The position numbers and the translations under genes are program-made. Below are positions 1-6,164 of a DNA stretch of 13,440 nucleotides, in pieces. The notes under the pieces were generated by a model. It had not been told where the DNA came from, did no database searches, and saw only the letters and a program-made list of their open reading frames with translations. The stretch spans positions 1 to 13,440 of the forward strand of contig UQNB01000052.1 of the NCBI GenBank assembly GCA_900542235.1, in the 5' to 3' direction. Each line of letters starts with the position of its first letter. Position 1 is the first letter of the stretch. Source of the stretch: an uncultured Collinsella sp. Its GTDB lineage: Bacteria > Actinomycetota > Coriobacteriia > Coriobacteriales > Coriobacteriaceae.

Positions 1-55
1 GCTCGACGGCGGTGGGCGCCAGGCAAGCCGCCCACAATCTAGCCTCTCTTCATGA
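1..55. other. 3' end of an upstream unit, not identifiable
   Basis: Only 55 bases precede the first terminator. On the + strand, frames 1 and 2 close with stops at 40-42 and 52-54, so the tail of a + strand coding sequence may end here. Too few residues are visible to name a product or choose the frame. No RNA-gene signature was recognised. Confidence 0.2.
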
Positions 56-83
56 GCCCCGCAGCCCGCTCCGACTGCGGGGC
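56..83 (+). terminator. Intrinsic terminator of the upstream unit
   Basis: A 9-bp perfect stem, GCCCCGCAG (56-64) with CTGCGGGGC (75-83), has a 10-nt loop and is followed by TTTT at 84-87. It probably ends a + strand transcript entering from the left. The minus strand has no T-tract after the stem, so it is not expected to stop the converging peptidase gene efficiently. The same stem core recurs in the terminator at 12792-12842. Confidence 0.75.
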
Positions 84-96
84 TTTTGCTATTCAC

Positions 97-124
97 CTAG
101 TCATTGGGGACAGACTTAAATGAG
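97..124 (+). repeat. Left terminal inverted repeat
   Basis: Begins CTAGTCAT and ends TTAAATGAG. It is the inverse of 341-368 with one mismatch at position 104. Confidence 0.8.
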
Positions 125-141
125 TAGCACCAATCAACTGC

Positions 142-187
142 GGAAAGTGCATCCCACAATGAGCGTCCAAAATGGGGCACAGTTTCC
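142..187 (+). repeat. 46-bp palindromic unit 1
   Basis: Begins GGAAAGTGCATCCC and ends GCACAGTTTCC. The two arms are imperfectly complementary, so the unit can form a stem-loop. It has the same length as units 2 and 3 and starts 61 bp before unit 2. Confidence 0.6.
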
Positions 188-202
188 CCGGGGCCCTCAA
201 CC

Positions 203-248
203 GGAAAATACATCCCGGAATTTGCCCGAAAAATGGCCCCCAGTTTCC
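203..248 (+). repeat. 46-bp palindromic unit 2
   Basis: Begins GGAAAATACATCCC and ends CCCCCAGTTTCC. It shares GGAAA and CATCCC at the same offsets as units 1 and 3. Arm complementarity is the weakest of the three, which suggests it has decayed. Confidence 0.6.
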
Positions 249-264
249 CAAACAGGCCGCTAAC

Positions 265-310
265 GGAAAGCGCATCCCGCTATCGAACTTCAAAGCGGGG
301 TGCGCTTTCC
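265..310 (+). repeat. 46-bp palindromic unit 3
   Basis: Begins GGAAAGCGCATCCCGC and ends GCGGGGTGCGCTTTCC. The outer 17 bases of each arm pair almost perfectly (one G-U), making the strongest hairpin of the three. It starts 62 bp after unit 2. Confidence 0.65.
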
Positions 311-340
311 GTGCCAGCAGTTCCGGGCATCCAGAGACCA

Positions 341-368
341 CTCATTTAAGTCTGTCCCCAGTGACTAG
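341..368 (-). repeat. Right terminal inverted repeat
   Basis: Begins CTCATTTAAG and ends GTGACTAG. It is the inverse of 97-124. Its last four bases overlap the stop codon of the minus-strand peptidase gene. Confidence 0.8.
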
Positions 369-1399
369 TAGTAGGCCCACATGGCTTCGACTTCGTTGAG
401 GACCTCTACGACGCCCCAGCGTCGGGCGCTGCGGCTGGCCGAGTTGGGATCGAAGACTTCAATCTGGTCGGCGTCGTCAATACCGTAAAGCACAATGTAG
501 TGGCCCACGTTGGTAAAGGTGCCCGGCCGAACGGCGGCGATGACGGGCGCTCCCGAACGCAGCACCTGAGTCATCGAGTCGCGATCGTTATGAAGCTCCG
601 TTCCGTTAAGGCCCAGCTGCCATGCGCCGCGCGTCATAAATGACCATTCGGTGGCGCCGGTGGGGGCATAGTTGCCCGCCTCGGAAAGGGCGCACATGTC
701 GACCGGTGTCATATCGGTGCGGCCGGTCTTAAAGATATAGACCATGGTGAGGCAAGTGGGACCGCAAGCGTTTTCGCGAATAGTGCCACCGGCATAGGGC
801 AGCTCCGACCACGCAGGGTCGATCTGATAGATATGGGGCATCGTGCCGGCTTGCCATTGCGAGCGCGGAGTCGAAAAGGCGAAAGAATAACCGGGCGCGA
901 CGGGGGCCTTGAGCAGCTTGTCCTCGGCGGTGGGCTCGAGACCGGCCGAGCCGTGGGACATACAGGAGCTCATAAGCACAAAGACCAGACAGATGAGGAT
1001 AGAGCACAGTGCGAGGCAAAGCCGACGAGCCGGCAGGGCGGGGGCATTCACGTACGATGTCGAGCGGTAGGGCTTGCCGTCGCGTCCGCCTTGGGGATGC
1101 GAAAAGAAGCGGTTGATATGGATGCCGGGCTGACGTGCGCCGTTGCGGCGCAGTTGCGGAACCTCGGCTTGGCGCTGTCGAGTGCGCGCGCCCAAGCGGC
1201 TATCTTGCTGTGCGCTTGTGCCCGTGCTCGGACGGCCGCTCTGCCGTGTTCTGTTTGTCTGCTGCCGAGACGAAGGCCCGGGTTGCTCTTGAGGGCGTTG
1301 CGGATTGCTGCTCGTGGCACTTCTGGGCATCGGCGTGGTGCGGCCAGCAAGGCGAACGCTTTGTCGCCGTTGATCACCGTCGTTGTATCCGTATGCCAT
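365..1399 (-). CDS. Membrane-anchored C39-like cysteine peptidase
   Basis: 344 aa. Residues 1-125 are a low-complexity tail rich in Arg, Gln, Ser, Thr and Pro. One hydrophobic segment follows (about 126-146, after ARR), then a C-terminal domain (about 185-344) resembling the peptidase C39-like family (Peptidase_C39_2). Visible catalytic candidates are Cys212 in ENACGPTC, His300 in VGHYIVLYG and Asp317/Asn319 in FDPNS. The basic side precedes the helix, so the tail should be cytoplasmic and the catalytic domain outside. No ABC exporter or precursor peptide lies nearby, so a bacteriocin-export role is unsupported; cell-surface protein or peptide cleavage is more likely, substrate unknown. MSSC at 143-146 weakly resembles a lipobox, but the long N-terminal extension argues against a lipoprotein unless the start is wrong. 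The ATG at 1397-1399 is preceded by AAGG 8 nt away. It is divergent from the permease. Confidence 0.75.
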   Translation of the reverse strand: MAYGYNDGDQRRQSVRLAGRTTPMPRSATSSNPQRPQEQPGPSSRQQTNRTRQSGRPSTGTSAQQDSRLGARTRQRQAEVPQLRRNGARQPGIHINRFFSHPQGGRDGKPYRSTSYVNAPALPARRLCLALCSILICLVFVLMSSCMSHGSAGLEPTAEDKLLKAPVAPGYSFAFSTPRSQWQAGTMPHIYQIDPAWSELPYAGGTIRENACGPTCLTMVYIFKTGRTDMTPVDMCALSEAGNYAPTGATEWSFMTRGAWQLGLNGTELHNDRDSMTQVLRSGAPVIAAVRPGTFTNVGHYIVLYGIDDADQIEVFDPNSASRSARRWGVVEVLNEVEAMWAYY

Positions 1400-1760
1400 T
1401 CGTACCGCCTTGTCTCATGTATAACCTGTCTATCCTACAAAAAGGATGTGCAACAAATGGGTCCGAGCGTCAAAAGCTCGGTAAACGGTACGAAAGGCGC
1501 AAAACACACGGCCTCAAAAACATTTCTATATGCGTCCAATGAGCGTACGCCCGTCGGACGGGCGACAACAATGAGCGGCAAACCGTGCCGTTCGTCCCAA
1601 AAACGGCGCCACTCATATGCGAGTTCTGCCTTCGGTCGAGCCATGGGCGGCCATGCTGTGCCAAGGTCGTATCTTAAAGCCACGAAATAAAAGCGCGCGG
1701 CAAAACGGACCGCGCAAGGGGTGACGTCAAAGAGGCGTCAATAAGGAAAGGAGGGGAACA
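1400..1760. promoter_or_regulatory. Divergent intergenic region, no credible gene
   Basis: This 361-bp gap separates the minus-strand peptidase from the plus-strand permease and should hold both promoters. No convincing -35/-10 pair was found; TATACA on the minus strand about 20 nt before the peptidase ATG is only a weak -10 candidate. Structure visible: a 17-bp dyad at 1548-1564 (8-bp perfect arms, 1-nt centre), an interrupted hairpin at 1571-1616, a 6-bp stem with 9-nt loop at 1695-1715, and the palindrome GACGTC at 1723-1728. Short minus-strand reading frames at 1435-1683 and 1470-1664 start with GTG and TTG without ribosome sites and are judged not real. Confidence 0.5.
1548..1564. promoter_or_regulatory. 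Perfect 17-bp dyad, possible operator
   Basis: CGCCCGTC and GACGGGCG flank a single central G, giving 8 of 8 complementary pairs. The near-zero loop fits a dimeric DNA-binding site better than an RNA hairpin. It lies between the divergent peptidase and permease genes. The regulator is unknown. Confidence 0.35.
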
Positions 1761-3212
1761 ATGGCGGACAAGAACGCAGAAGTTGCAGTCGAGGGTAACG
1801 GTGGCATGAAGAAAACGCTCTCGCTCTGGAACTTCTTCACCATCGGTTTCGGTGCCATCATCGGAACTGGCTGGGTTCTGCAGGTCGGCGACTGGATGGT
1901 CGTGGGCGGCGGTCCCGTTCCCGCTATGATTGCATTCCTCTTGGGTGCAATCTTTCTCGTGCCCGTCGGAGCTGTTTTCGGTGAGCTCACGGCTGCTATC
2001 CCCATCTCGGGCGGCATCGTCGAGTATGTCGACCGTAGCTTTGGCCGTACGCTGAGCTACATCACCGGTTGGCTCCTGGCCCTGGGCAACGGCATCCTGT
2101 GCCCGTGGGAGGCCATCGCCATTTCGACCCTCGTGTCCGAGATGTTCGGCAGCCTGCCCGGTCTTGAGTGGCTGCGCGCCGTCAAGCTCTACACCATCTT
2201 GGGCGCCGACGTTTACTTGTTCCCGACGCTAATCGCGCTCGGCTTTGCAGTCTACGTCATCTTCCTCAACTTCCGCGGTGCCAGCTCGGCCGCCAAGCTC
2301 CAGGCCTTCCTGACCAAGGCTCTGCTCTGCGGCATGCTGCTCGCCATGGGTGTCTCGCTGTTCACCGGTTCGCCGGAACACGCCATGCCCGTGTTCTCCC
2401 AGGTCACCGGTGCTGGCGGCGGCAAGCCCGCTACCGAGGGCACCAGCCTGTTCGCCGGCATCGTGTCGGTCCTGGTTTTGACCCCGTTCTTCTACGCCGG
2501 CTTCGATACCATTCCTCAGCAGGCTGAGGAAGCAGCCGAGGGCCTCAACTGGAACAAGTTCGGCAAGATCATCTCCCTGGCCCTGCTGGCCGCCGGCGGC
2601 TTCTACATGGTCTGCATCTACTCGTTCGGCACCATCCTCGACTGGCATGAGTTTGTTAAGAGCCCGGTTCCCGCGCTTGCCTGCCTCAAGGGCATCAACA
2701 TGCTCCTGTACCTGGCCATGCTCGTCATCGCCACGCTTGGACCCATGGGCCCGATGAACTCCTTCTACGGCGCCACGAGCCGCATCATGCTCGCCATGGG
2801 CCGCAAGGGCCAGCTGCCCGAGAAGTTCGCCGAGGTTGATCCCAAGTCCGGCGCTCCCAAGCTCGCCTGCGCCGTTCTGGGCGTCATCACCGTCATCGGT
2901 CCGTTCCTGGGCAAGAACATGCTCATCCCTCTGACCAACGTGTCGGCTCTCGCCTTCATCTTCTCCTGCGGCATGGTCGCCCTCGCTTGCCTGCGCATGC
3001 GCTTCACCGAGCCCGACCTGCCTCGTCCCTACGAGGTGCCCGGCGGCAAGTTTGGCATCAGCCTCGCTGTCGCTGCCTGCGCCGTCATCATCGGCCTGCT
3101 CGTGGTCCCGTTCTCTCCCGCCTCCCTCAACATGGTGGAGTGGAGCATCGTGATCGGCTGGCTGGCCGTTGGCCTGGCCCTCATGGCTTTCACCAATTCC
3201 CGTAAAAAGTAA
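1761..3212 (+). CDS. APC-family amino-acid permease
   Basis: 483 aa, a normal size for amino acid-polyamine-organocation transporters, with about 12 hydrophobic segments from residue 22 to 476. The first helix carries GAIIGTGW (31-38), the unwound substrate-binding motif of the family. GFDTIPQQAEEA (247-258) and the loop YGATSRIMLAMGRKGQLP (336-353) are also typical. It should import an amino acid or related amine by proton or sodium symport or by exchange; the substrate cannot be read from the sequence. The ATG at 1761 follows AAAGGAGG (1747-1754) at good distance. Codons are strongly biased to C/G-ending forms (AAG, AAC, CTC, ATC), suggesting high expression. The amidohydrolase follows after 131 nt on the same strand, so import followed by hydrolysis is inferred. 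Confidence 0.9.
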   Translation: MADKNAEVAVEGNGGMKKTLSLWNFFTIGFGAIIGTGWVLQVGDWMVVGGGPVPAMIAFLLGAIFLVPVGAVFGELTAAIPISGGIVEYVDRSFGRTLSYITGWLLALGNGILCPWEAIAISTLVSEMFGSLPGLEWLRAVKLYTILGADVYLFPTLIALGFAVYVIFLNFRGASSAAKLQAFLTKALLCGMLLAMGVSLFTGSPEHAMPVFSQVTGAGGGKPATEGTSLFAGIVSVLVLTPFFYAGFDTIPQQAEEAAEGLNWNKFGKIISLALLAAGGFYMVCIYSFGTILDWHEFVKSPVPALACLKGINMLLYLAMLVIATLGPMGPMNSFYGATSRIMLAMGRKGQLPEKFAEVDPKSGAPKLACAVLGVITVIGPFLGKNMLIPLTNVSALAFIFSCGMVALACLRMRFTEPDLPRPYEVPGGKFGISLAVAACAVIIGLLVVPFSPASLNMVEWSIVIGWLAVGLALMAFTNSRKK

Positions 3213-3219
3213 CGCCTAG

Positions 3220-3269
3220 CCGGGGCGGATCGGGTGTGCGGGACCCTCTCTCCCGCGCACCGAACCCGG
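3220..3269 (+). promoter_or_regulatory. Strong intercistronic stem-loop
   Basis: GGTGTGCGGGA (3233-3243) pairs with TCCCGCGCACC (3251-3261) over 11 bp with one G-U and a 7-nt loop. An outer CCGGG/CCCGG pair (3220-3224 with 3265-3269) can extend it. No T-tract follows, so a standard terminator is unlikely. It may protect the permease mRNA 3' end or set the expression ratio of the two genes. Confidence 0.5.
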
Positions 3270-3275
3270 CACCAC

Positions 3276-3313
3276 TTGGGTAGCTTTGTGAGGCCTTAAC
3301 CCAACACGGCCTC
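3276..3313 (+). promoter_or_regulatory. Possible H-type pseudoknot before the amidohydrolase
   Basis: Two 6-bp pairings interleave: TTGGGT (3276-3281) with ACCCAA (3299-3304), and GAGGCC (3290-3295) with GGCCTC (3308-3313). The first strand of the second stem lies in the loop of the first, so they form either a pseudoknot or two exclusive hairpins. The linkers are 8, 3 and 3 nt. The Shine-Dalgarno begins 20 nt downstream. No known riboswitch class was recognised. Confidence 0.3.
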
Positions 3314-3343
3314 GCCCACTATATGGATCCATAAGGAGGAACC

Positions 3344-4621
3344 ATGTCCACTAAGTATGCAATCGTTGGCGGTAAGCTCATCGACGGTACCGGTGCCGAG
3401 CCGGTCGAGAACTCCCTCGTTCTCGTCGACGACAATGGCAAGATCGAGTACGCCGGTGTCATGCAGGACCTTCCCGAGGGCGTTGAGGTTATCGACGCCG
3501 CCGGCAAGACCGTCCTTCCCGGCCTGATCGACACCCACCTGCACTTCTCGGGCAACCTGACCGACGATGACACCGATTGGGTCATGCAGCCGCTCCTCGA
3601 GAAGCAGGCCGTCGCCGTCAAGCAGGCCTACGACTGCCTCACCCACGGCCTCACCACCGTCTGCGAGATCGGCCGCTTTGGTATCCAGATTCGCGACTGC
3701 ATCGACAAGGGCGTCTTTAAGGGCCCGCGCGTTCTGGCCACCGGCCTGGGCTTCTGCCGTGTTGCCGGTCACGGTGACTCCCACCACTGCACCCAGGAGC
3801 TCAACAAGGAATCTCACCCCTGGGGCGACCAGGTCGACGGTCCTTGGGATCTGCGCAAGGCCGTCCGTCGTCGCCTGCGCGAGAACCCCGATGCCATCAA
3901 GATCTGGGCTACCGGTGGCGGCATCTGGCGCTGGGACTCCGGTCGTGACCAGCACTATTGCTCCGAGGAGATCCAGGCCGTGGTCGAAGAGGCAAAGATG
4001 GTCGGCATCCCCGTGTGGAGCCACTGCTACAACAACCACGCCGCTGCCTACGATTCCGTCCGCTTTGGCTGCGAGCAGCTGATCCACGGTTTCGATATCG
4101 ATGAGCGCACCATGGACCTCATGGCCGAGCAGGGCACCTTCTTCACCCCGACGATCGCCTTCCTGCCCACCTGGTACGCCACCTATCCGCCCGTCTACGT
4201 TCCCGAGCTGCACGACAAGTACGAGGGCACCCTGGTCGAGAAGGAGCTGCAGCGCAACTACGACTGCCTGCGCGAGGCCAAGAAGCGCGGCGTCGTCATG
4301 ACGATCGGCTCCGACTCCTTCTCTTTCGTCACCCCGTACGGCACCTGCTCTATCGAGGAGATGTACGAGTTCGTCGACAAGATCGGCTTCACCCCGGTCG
4401 AGACCATCACCTGCGCCACCCTCAACGGGGCCAAGATGTGCCACATCGAGGACGAGACCGGTTCCATCGAGGCCGGCAAGTGCGCCGACCTGCTGGTCGT
4501 CAACGGTGACGTCGCCGCTGACGTCCACGTGCTCAACACCGACAACATGGACGTCATCATGAAGGACGGCTGGATCGTCGAGGCTGGCACCTTTGGCGAG
4601 GCCAACAAATACAGCGCCTAA
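3344..4621 (+). CDS. Metal-dependent amidohydrolase, imidazolonepropionase/prolidase-like
   Basis: 425 aa, the usual length for the amidohydrolase superfamily. An N-terminal beta-sandwich part (1-60) leads to the metal motif DTHLHF (His65, His67). A Lys at 186 (AIKIWA) is in the position of the carboxylated lysine, followed by His227 (WSHCY), His248 (LIHGFD) and Asp324 (IGSDSF), so the binuclear centre looks complete. The C-terminal ETGSIEAGKCADLLVVNGD segment is characteristic. It should be a soluble cytoplasmic hydrolase of a cyclic amide or an Xaa-Pro/Xaa-Arg-type dipeptide; the superfamily is too broad to name the substrate. The ATG at 3344 follows AAGGAGG (3333-3339). Codon bias is as strong as in the permease. 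A terminator follows at 4680. Confidence 0.85.
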   Translation: MSTKYAIVGGKLIDGTGAEPVENSLVLVDDNGKIEYAGVMQDLPEGVEVIDAAGKTVLPGLIDTHLHFSGNLTDDDTDWVMQPLLEKQAVAVKQAYDCLTHGLTTVCEIGRFGIQIRDCIDKGVFKGPRVLATGLGFCRVAGHGDSHHCTQELNKESHPWGDQVDGPWDLRKAVRRRLRENPDAIKIWATGGGIWRWDSGRDQHYCSEEIQAVVEEAKMVGIPVWSHCYNNHAAAYDSVRFGCEQLIHGFDIDERTMDLMAEQGTFFTPTIAFLPTWYATYPPVYVPELHDKYEGTLVEKELQRNYDCLREAKKRGVVMTIGSDSFSFVTPYGTCSIEEMYEFVDKIGFTPVETITCATLNGAKMCHIEDETGSIEAGKCADLLVVNGDVAADVHVLNTDNMDVIMKDGWIVEAGTFGEANKYSA

Positions 4622-4624
4622 GAT

Positions 4625-4677
4625 ACCGTTTGTCGATGGCTGGATGTAAAACACAGTTTTTGATTGCATAATGCAAT
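4625..4677. promoter_or_regulatory. LytTR-box-like site and 15-bp dyad before kinase 1
   Basis: ACCGTTTGT (4625-4633) fits the published LytTR half-site consensus [TA][AC][CA]GTTN[AG][TG] at all positions. ACAGTTTTT (4653-4661) fits at 8 of 9 in the same orientation, but the 28-bp offset is longer than the usual ~21-22 bp. Next come ATTGCAT-A-ATGCAAT (4663-4677), a perfect 15-bp dyad, and CATAAT (4667-4672), a -10-like hexamer inside it with no good -35. Autoregulation by the downstream regulator is possible but unproven. Confidence 0.3.
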
Positions 4678-4679
4678 GG

Positions 4680-4704
4680 AGAGGGTCGCTTGCGGCCCTC
4701 TTTA
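4680..4704 (+). terminator. Intrinsic terminator after the amidohydrolase
   Basis: AGAGGG (4680-4685) pairs with CCCTCT (4696-4701), and the stem continues inward through a T-G wobble and CGC/GCG to a tight loop. TTTATT follows from 4701. It ends the permease-amidohydrolase transcript. It also lies between the CATAAT/dyad site and kinase 1, so it could act as an attenuator if transcription starts upstream. Confidence 0.65.
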
Positions 4705-4738
4705 TTGCTATGGGTGCGGTAGATAAAAGGGGATGACG

Positions 4739-6124
4739 GTGGATTTAAACAGGCTGATTCTGGGCAAGAGCTACAACTCTACCAAGGTCTTTCGTACGGC
4801 CCAGCATGTGGTCCAGGCCATCCTGCTCGGTGTTGTCGTTCCGGCGCTTATCCTGTTGCTTATCTGGGATTTGACCGATAATCCCAACCCCGTCCCGGGC
4901 GTTGTCGTCATTGCCGGCTTGGTCATGCTGTGCTTCTTCTTCTCGTACGTCTTTGTCGTTCCCGACGACCTCACGTCGAGCGCTACCGACCGCACACTCG
5001 CCATCGCATCGAAAATATTCGCCTATACGTCGCGAGGCCTTACGCCCGAAGCGGCCCTGGGCGCTTCCAAAATCATCCTTTCCGAGACCATCGCCTCGGC
5101 CATCTGCTTTACCGACGGCAAGCAGGTGCTGGCGAGCTGGGGCGAGGACTCGGCAAAATGCCCCGCGGGCACTCCGGTTGTGCTGCGGACTACGCTCAAC
5201 GTGATCAACAGCGGTGAGCAAAGCGTATTTTCGCGCGATGCCTCGACTGAGACGGGTGGCTACTTTCCGCGCCTGCGCGCCGGTATCGTCGCACCGCTCA
5301 CCGTGCGCGGGCATTGCGTGGGCACGCTCGAGCTGTATTATCCCCGTCTGAGCAGCATCGATATGCGCCAGACGGCGCTTGCCTCGGGCTTTGCCGACCT
5401 CATTTCCACGCAGCTTGCGAGCTTTGAGCTCGAGCGCCAGGACGAGCTTACAGCTCGCGTGGAGCTGCGCGCCTTGCAATCGCAGGTCGATCCTCATTTT
5501 CTGTTTAACACCATCAGCACCATCGTGTCGCTCGTGCGTACCGAGCCGGACAAGGCCAGGTCGCTGCTCATCGACTTTTCCAATTACTACCGTCAGACAC
5601 TGTCCGATTCCGATACCCTCACAACGCTCGAGCACGAGGTGGAACAGGGCACTCGTTACATCAACCTTATGCAGGCCCGGTATGGCGACGGCCGTCTGCG
5701 CGTCTCGGTCGATATCGACTTTGAGGTGCGCGACAGCATGGTGCCGCCGTTTATCTTGCAGCCGCTGCTCGAAAACTGCATTAAGCATGCGCAGCGCGAG
5801 ACCGAGCCGCTTTCTATTCGTGTTAGGGCTTTTGAGACCGATGACGGTCTGGAGATCATCGTCGAAGATGACGGCATCGGTATGAGCGAAGAAGTCTGCG
5901 CGCACCTGTTTGAGCAGCATCGCCGAGAGGAGCCCGAGAGCATTACCGCCGACGGCTCCATCAAGCGAGGCTGCGGCCTGGCGCTCTTCAACGTGCTTCA
6001 GCGCATCCATTTCTTTTACGGGGAAGATTCTGGCATGCGCGTGAAGTCCCAGGAGGGCGTGGGAACGCAGGTCATCGTCGAGCTGAACGGCGAGCCGCAT
6101 GAGCCGGCGCCGATGAAGGTGTAG
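4739..6124 (+). CDS. LytS-type sensor histidine kinase 1 (2-TM plus GAF)
   Basis: 461 aa from GTG at 4739. An ATG at 4733 is in frame, but AAGGGG (4727-4732) abuts it directly; the GTG sits 6 nt away and is the better start. Counting from the GTG: two membrane helices (about 22-44 and 53-74) joined by a short loop, a GAF-like domain (about 83-215, with GIVAPLTVRGHCVGTLELYY), a coiled linker, then the His_kinase domain with phosphoacceptor His253 in DPHFLFNT. The ATPase part has the N-box LLENCIKHA (Asn346), EDDGIGM (376-382) and GCGLAL (411-416). It should phosphorylate the regulator encoded 40 nt downstream. Classical LytS proteins have a larger membrane sensor; that part is missing here. 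The signal is unknown; the permease and amidohydrolase just upstream suggest a nutrient. Confidence 0.85.
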   Translation: MDLNRLILGKSYNSTKVFRTAQHVVQAILLGVVVPALILLLIWDLTDNPNPVPGVVVIAGLVMLCFFFSYVFVVPDDLTSSATDRTLAIASKIFAYTSRGLTPEAALGASKIILSETIASAICFTDGKQVLASWGEDSAKCPAGTPVVLRTTLNVINSGEQSVFSRDASTETGGYFPRLRAGIVAPLTVRGHCVGTLELYYPRLSSIDMRQTALASGFADLISTQLASFELERQDELTARVELRALQSQVDPHFLFNTISTIVSLVRTEPDKARSLLIDFSNYYRQTLSDSDTLTTLEHEVEQGTRYINLMQARYGDGRLRVSVDIDFEVRDSMVPPFILQPLLENCIKHAQRETEPLSIRVRAFETDDGLEIIVEDDGIGMSEEVCAHLFEQHRREEPESITADGSIKRGCGLALFNVLQRIHFFYGEDSGMRVKSQEGVGTQVIVELNGEPHEPAPMKV

Positions 6125-6164
6125 CGCGCGGTTGGATTGAGAGAAAAAAAGAGGGGAAGCGCAT

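Larger units (their letters stand above)
97..368. mobile_element. MITE-like non-autonomous element with 28-bp terminal inverted repeats
   Basis: The left end (97-124) and right end (341-368) are inverted copies matching at 27 of 28 positions; the single difference (t104 against g361) would still pair as G-U in RNA. The core GGGGACAGACTTAAATGAG is shared. CTAG stands at both outer edges (97-100 and 365-368); because CTAG is self-complementary, it can be read as a 4-bp target duplication or as part of the inverted repeat. The interior holds three palindromic units and no credible gene. Motifs of the GGGGACAGAC type occur near REP-associated Y1 transposases in other bacteria (general recollection, not checked). 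A transposase acting in trans is inferred; none is encoded here. Confidence 0.7.

Noticed and set aside
142..310. CRISPR array
   Set aside because: Only three copies, too diverged, each self-folding, and with 15-16 bp between copies; no cas genes.
93..399. Two overlapping short reading frames (93-341 minus, 172-399 plus) in the element
   Set aside because: They run through the inverted repeats and palindromes, have no ribosome site, and repeat the motif structure of the DNA.
365..1399. Bacteriocin-processing C39 exporter
   Set aside because: No ABC or exporter membrane domain is fused or adjacent, and no double-Gly leader peptide was found.
1435..1683. 82-residue minus-strand frame upstream of the peptidase, and a TTG-started frame at 1470-1664
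   Set aside because: GTG or TTG starts without ribosome sites, no recognisable motif, and the stretch is rich in inverted repeats typical of a regulatory gap.
833..1690. 285-residue plus-strand frame opposite the peptidase gene
   Set aside because: It lies antisense to a gene with clear catalytic motifs, and its protein is low-complexity without recognisable domains.
3220..3269. Intrinsic terminator between permease and amidohydrolase
   Set aside because: The stem is strong but no T-tract follows, so it is listed as an RNA structure instead.
3296..4669. 457-residue frame on the minus strand over the amidohydrolase
   Set aside because: Long antisense frames arise from strong GC-ending codon bias; the sense gene has full metal-site motifs and a strong ribosome site.
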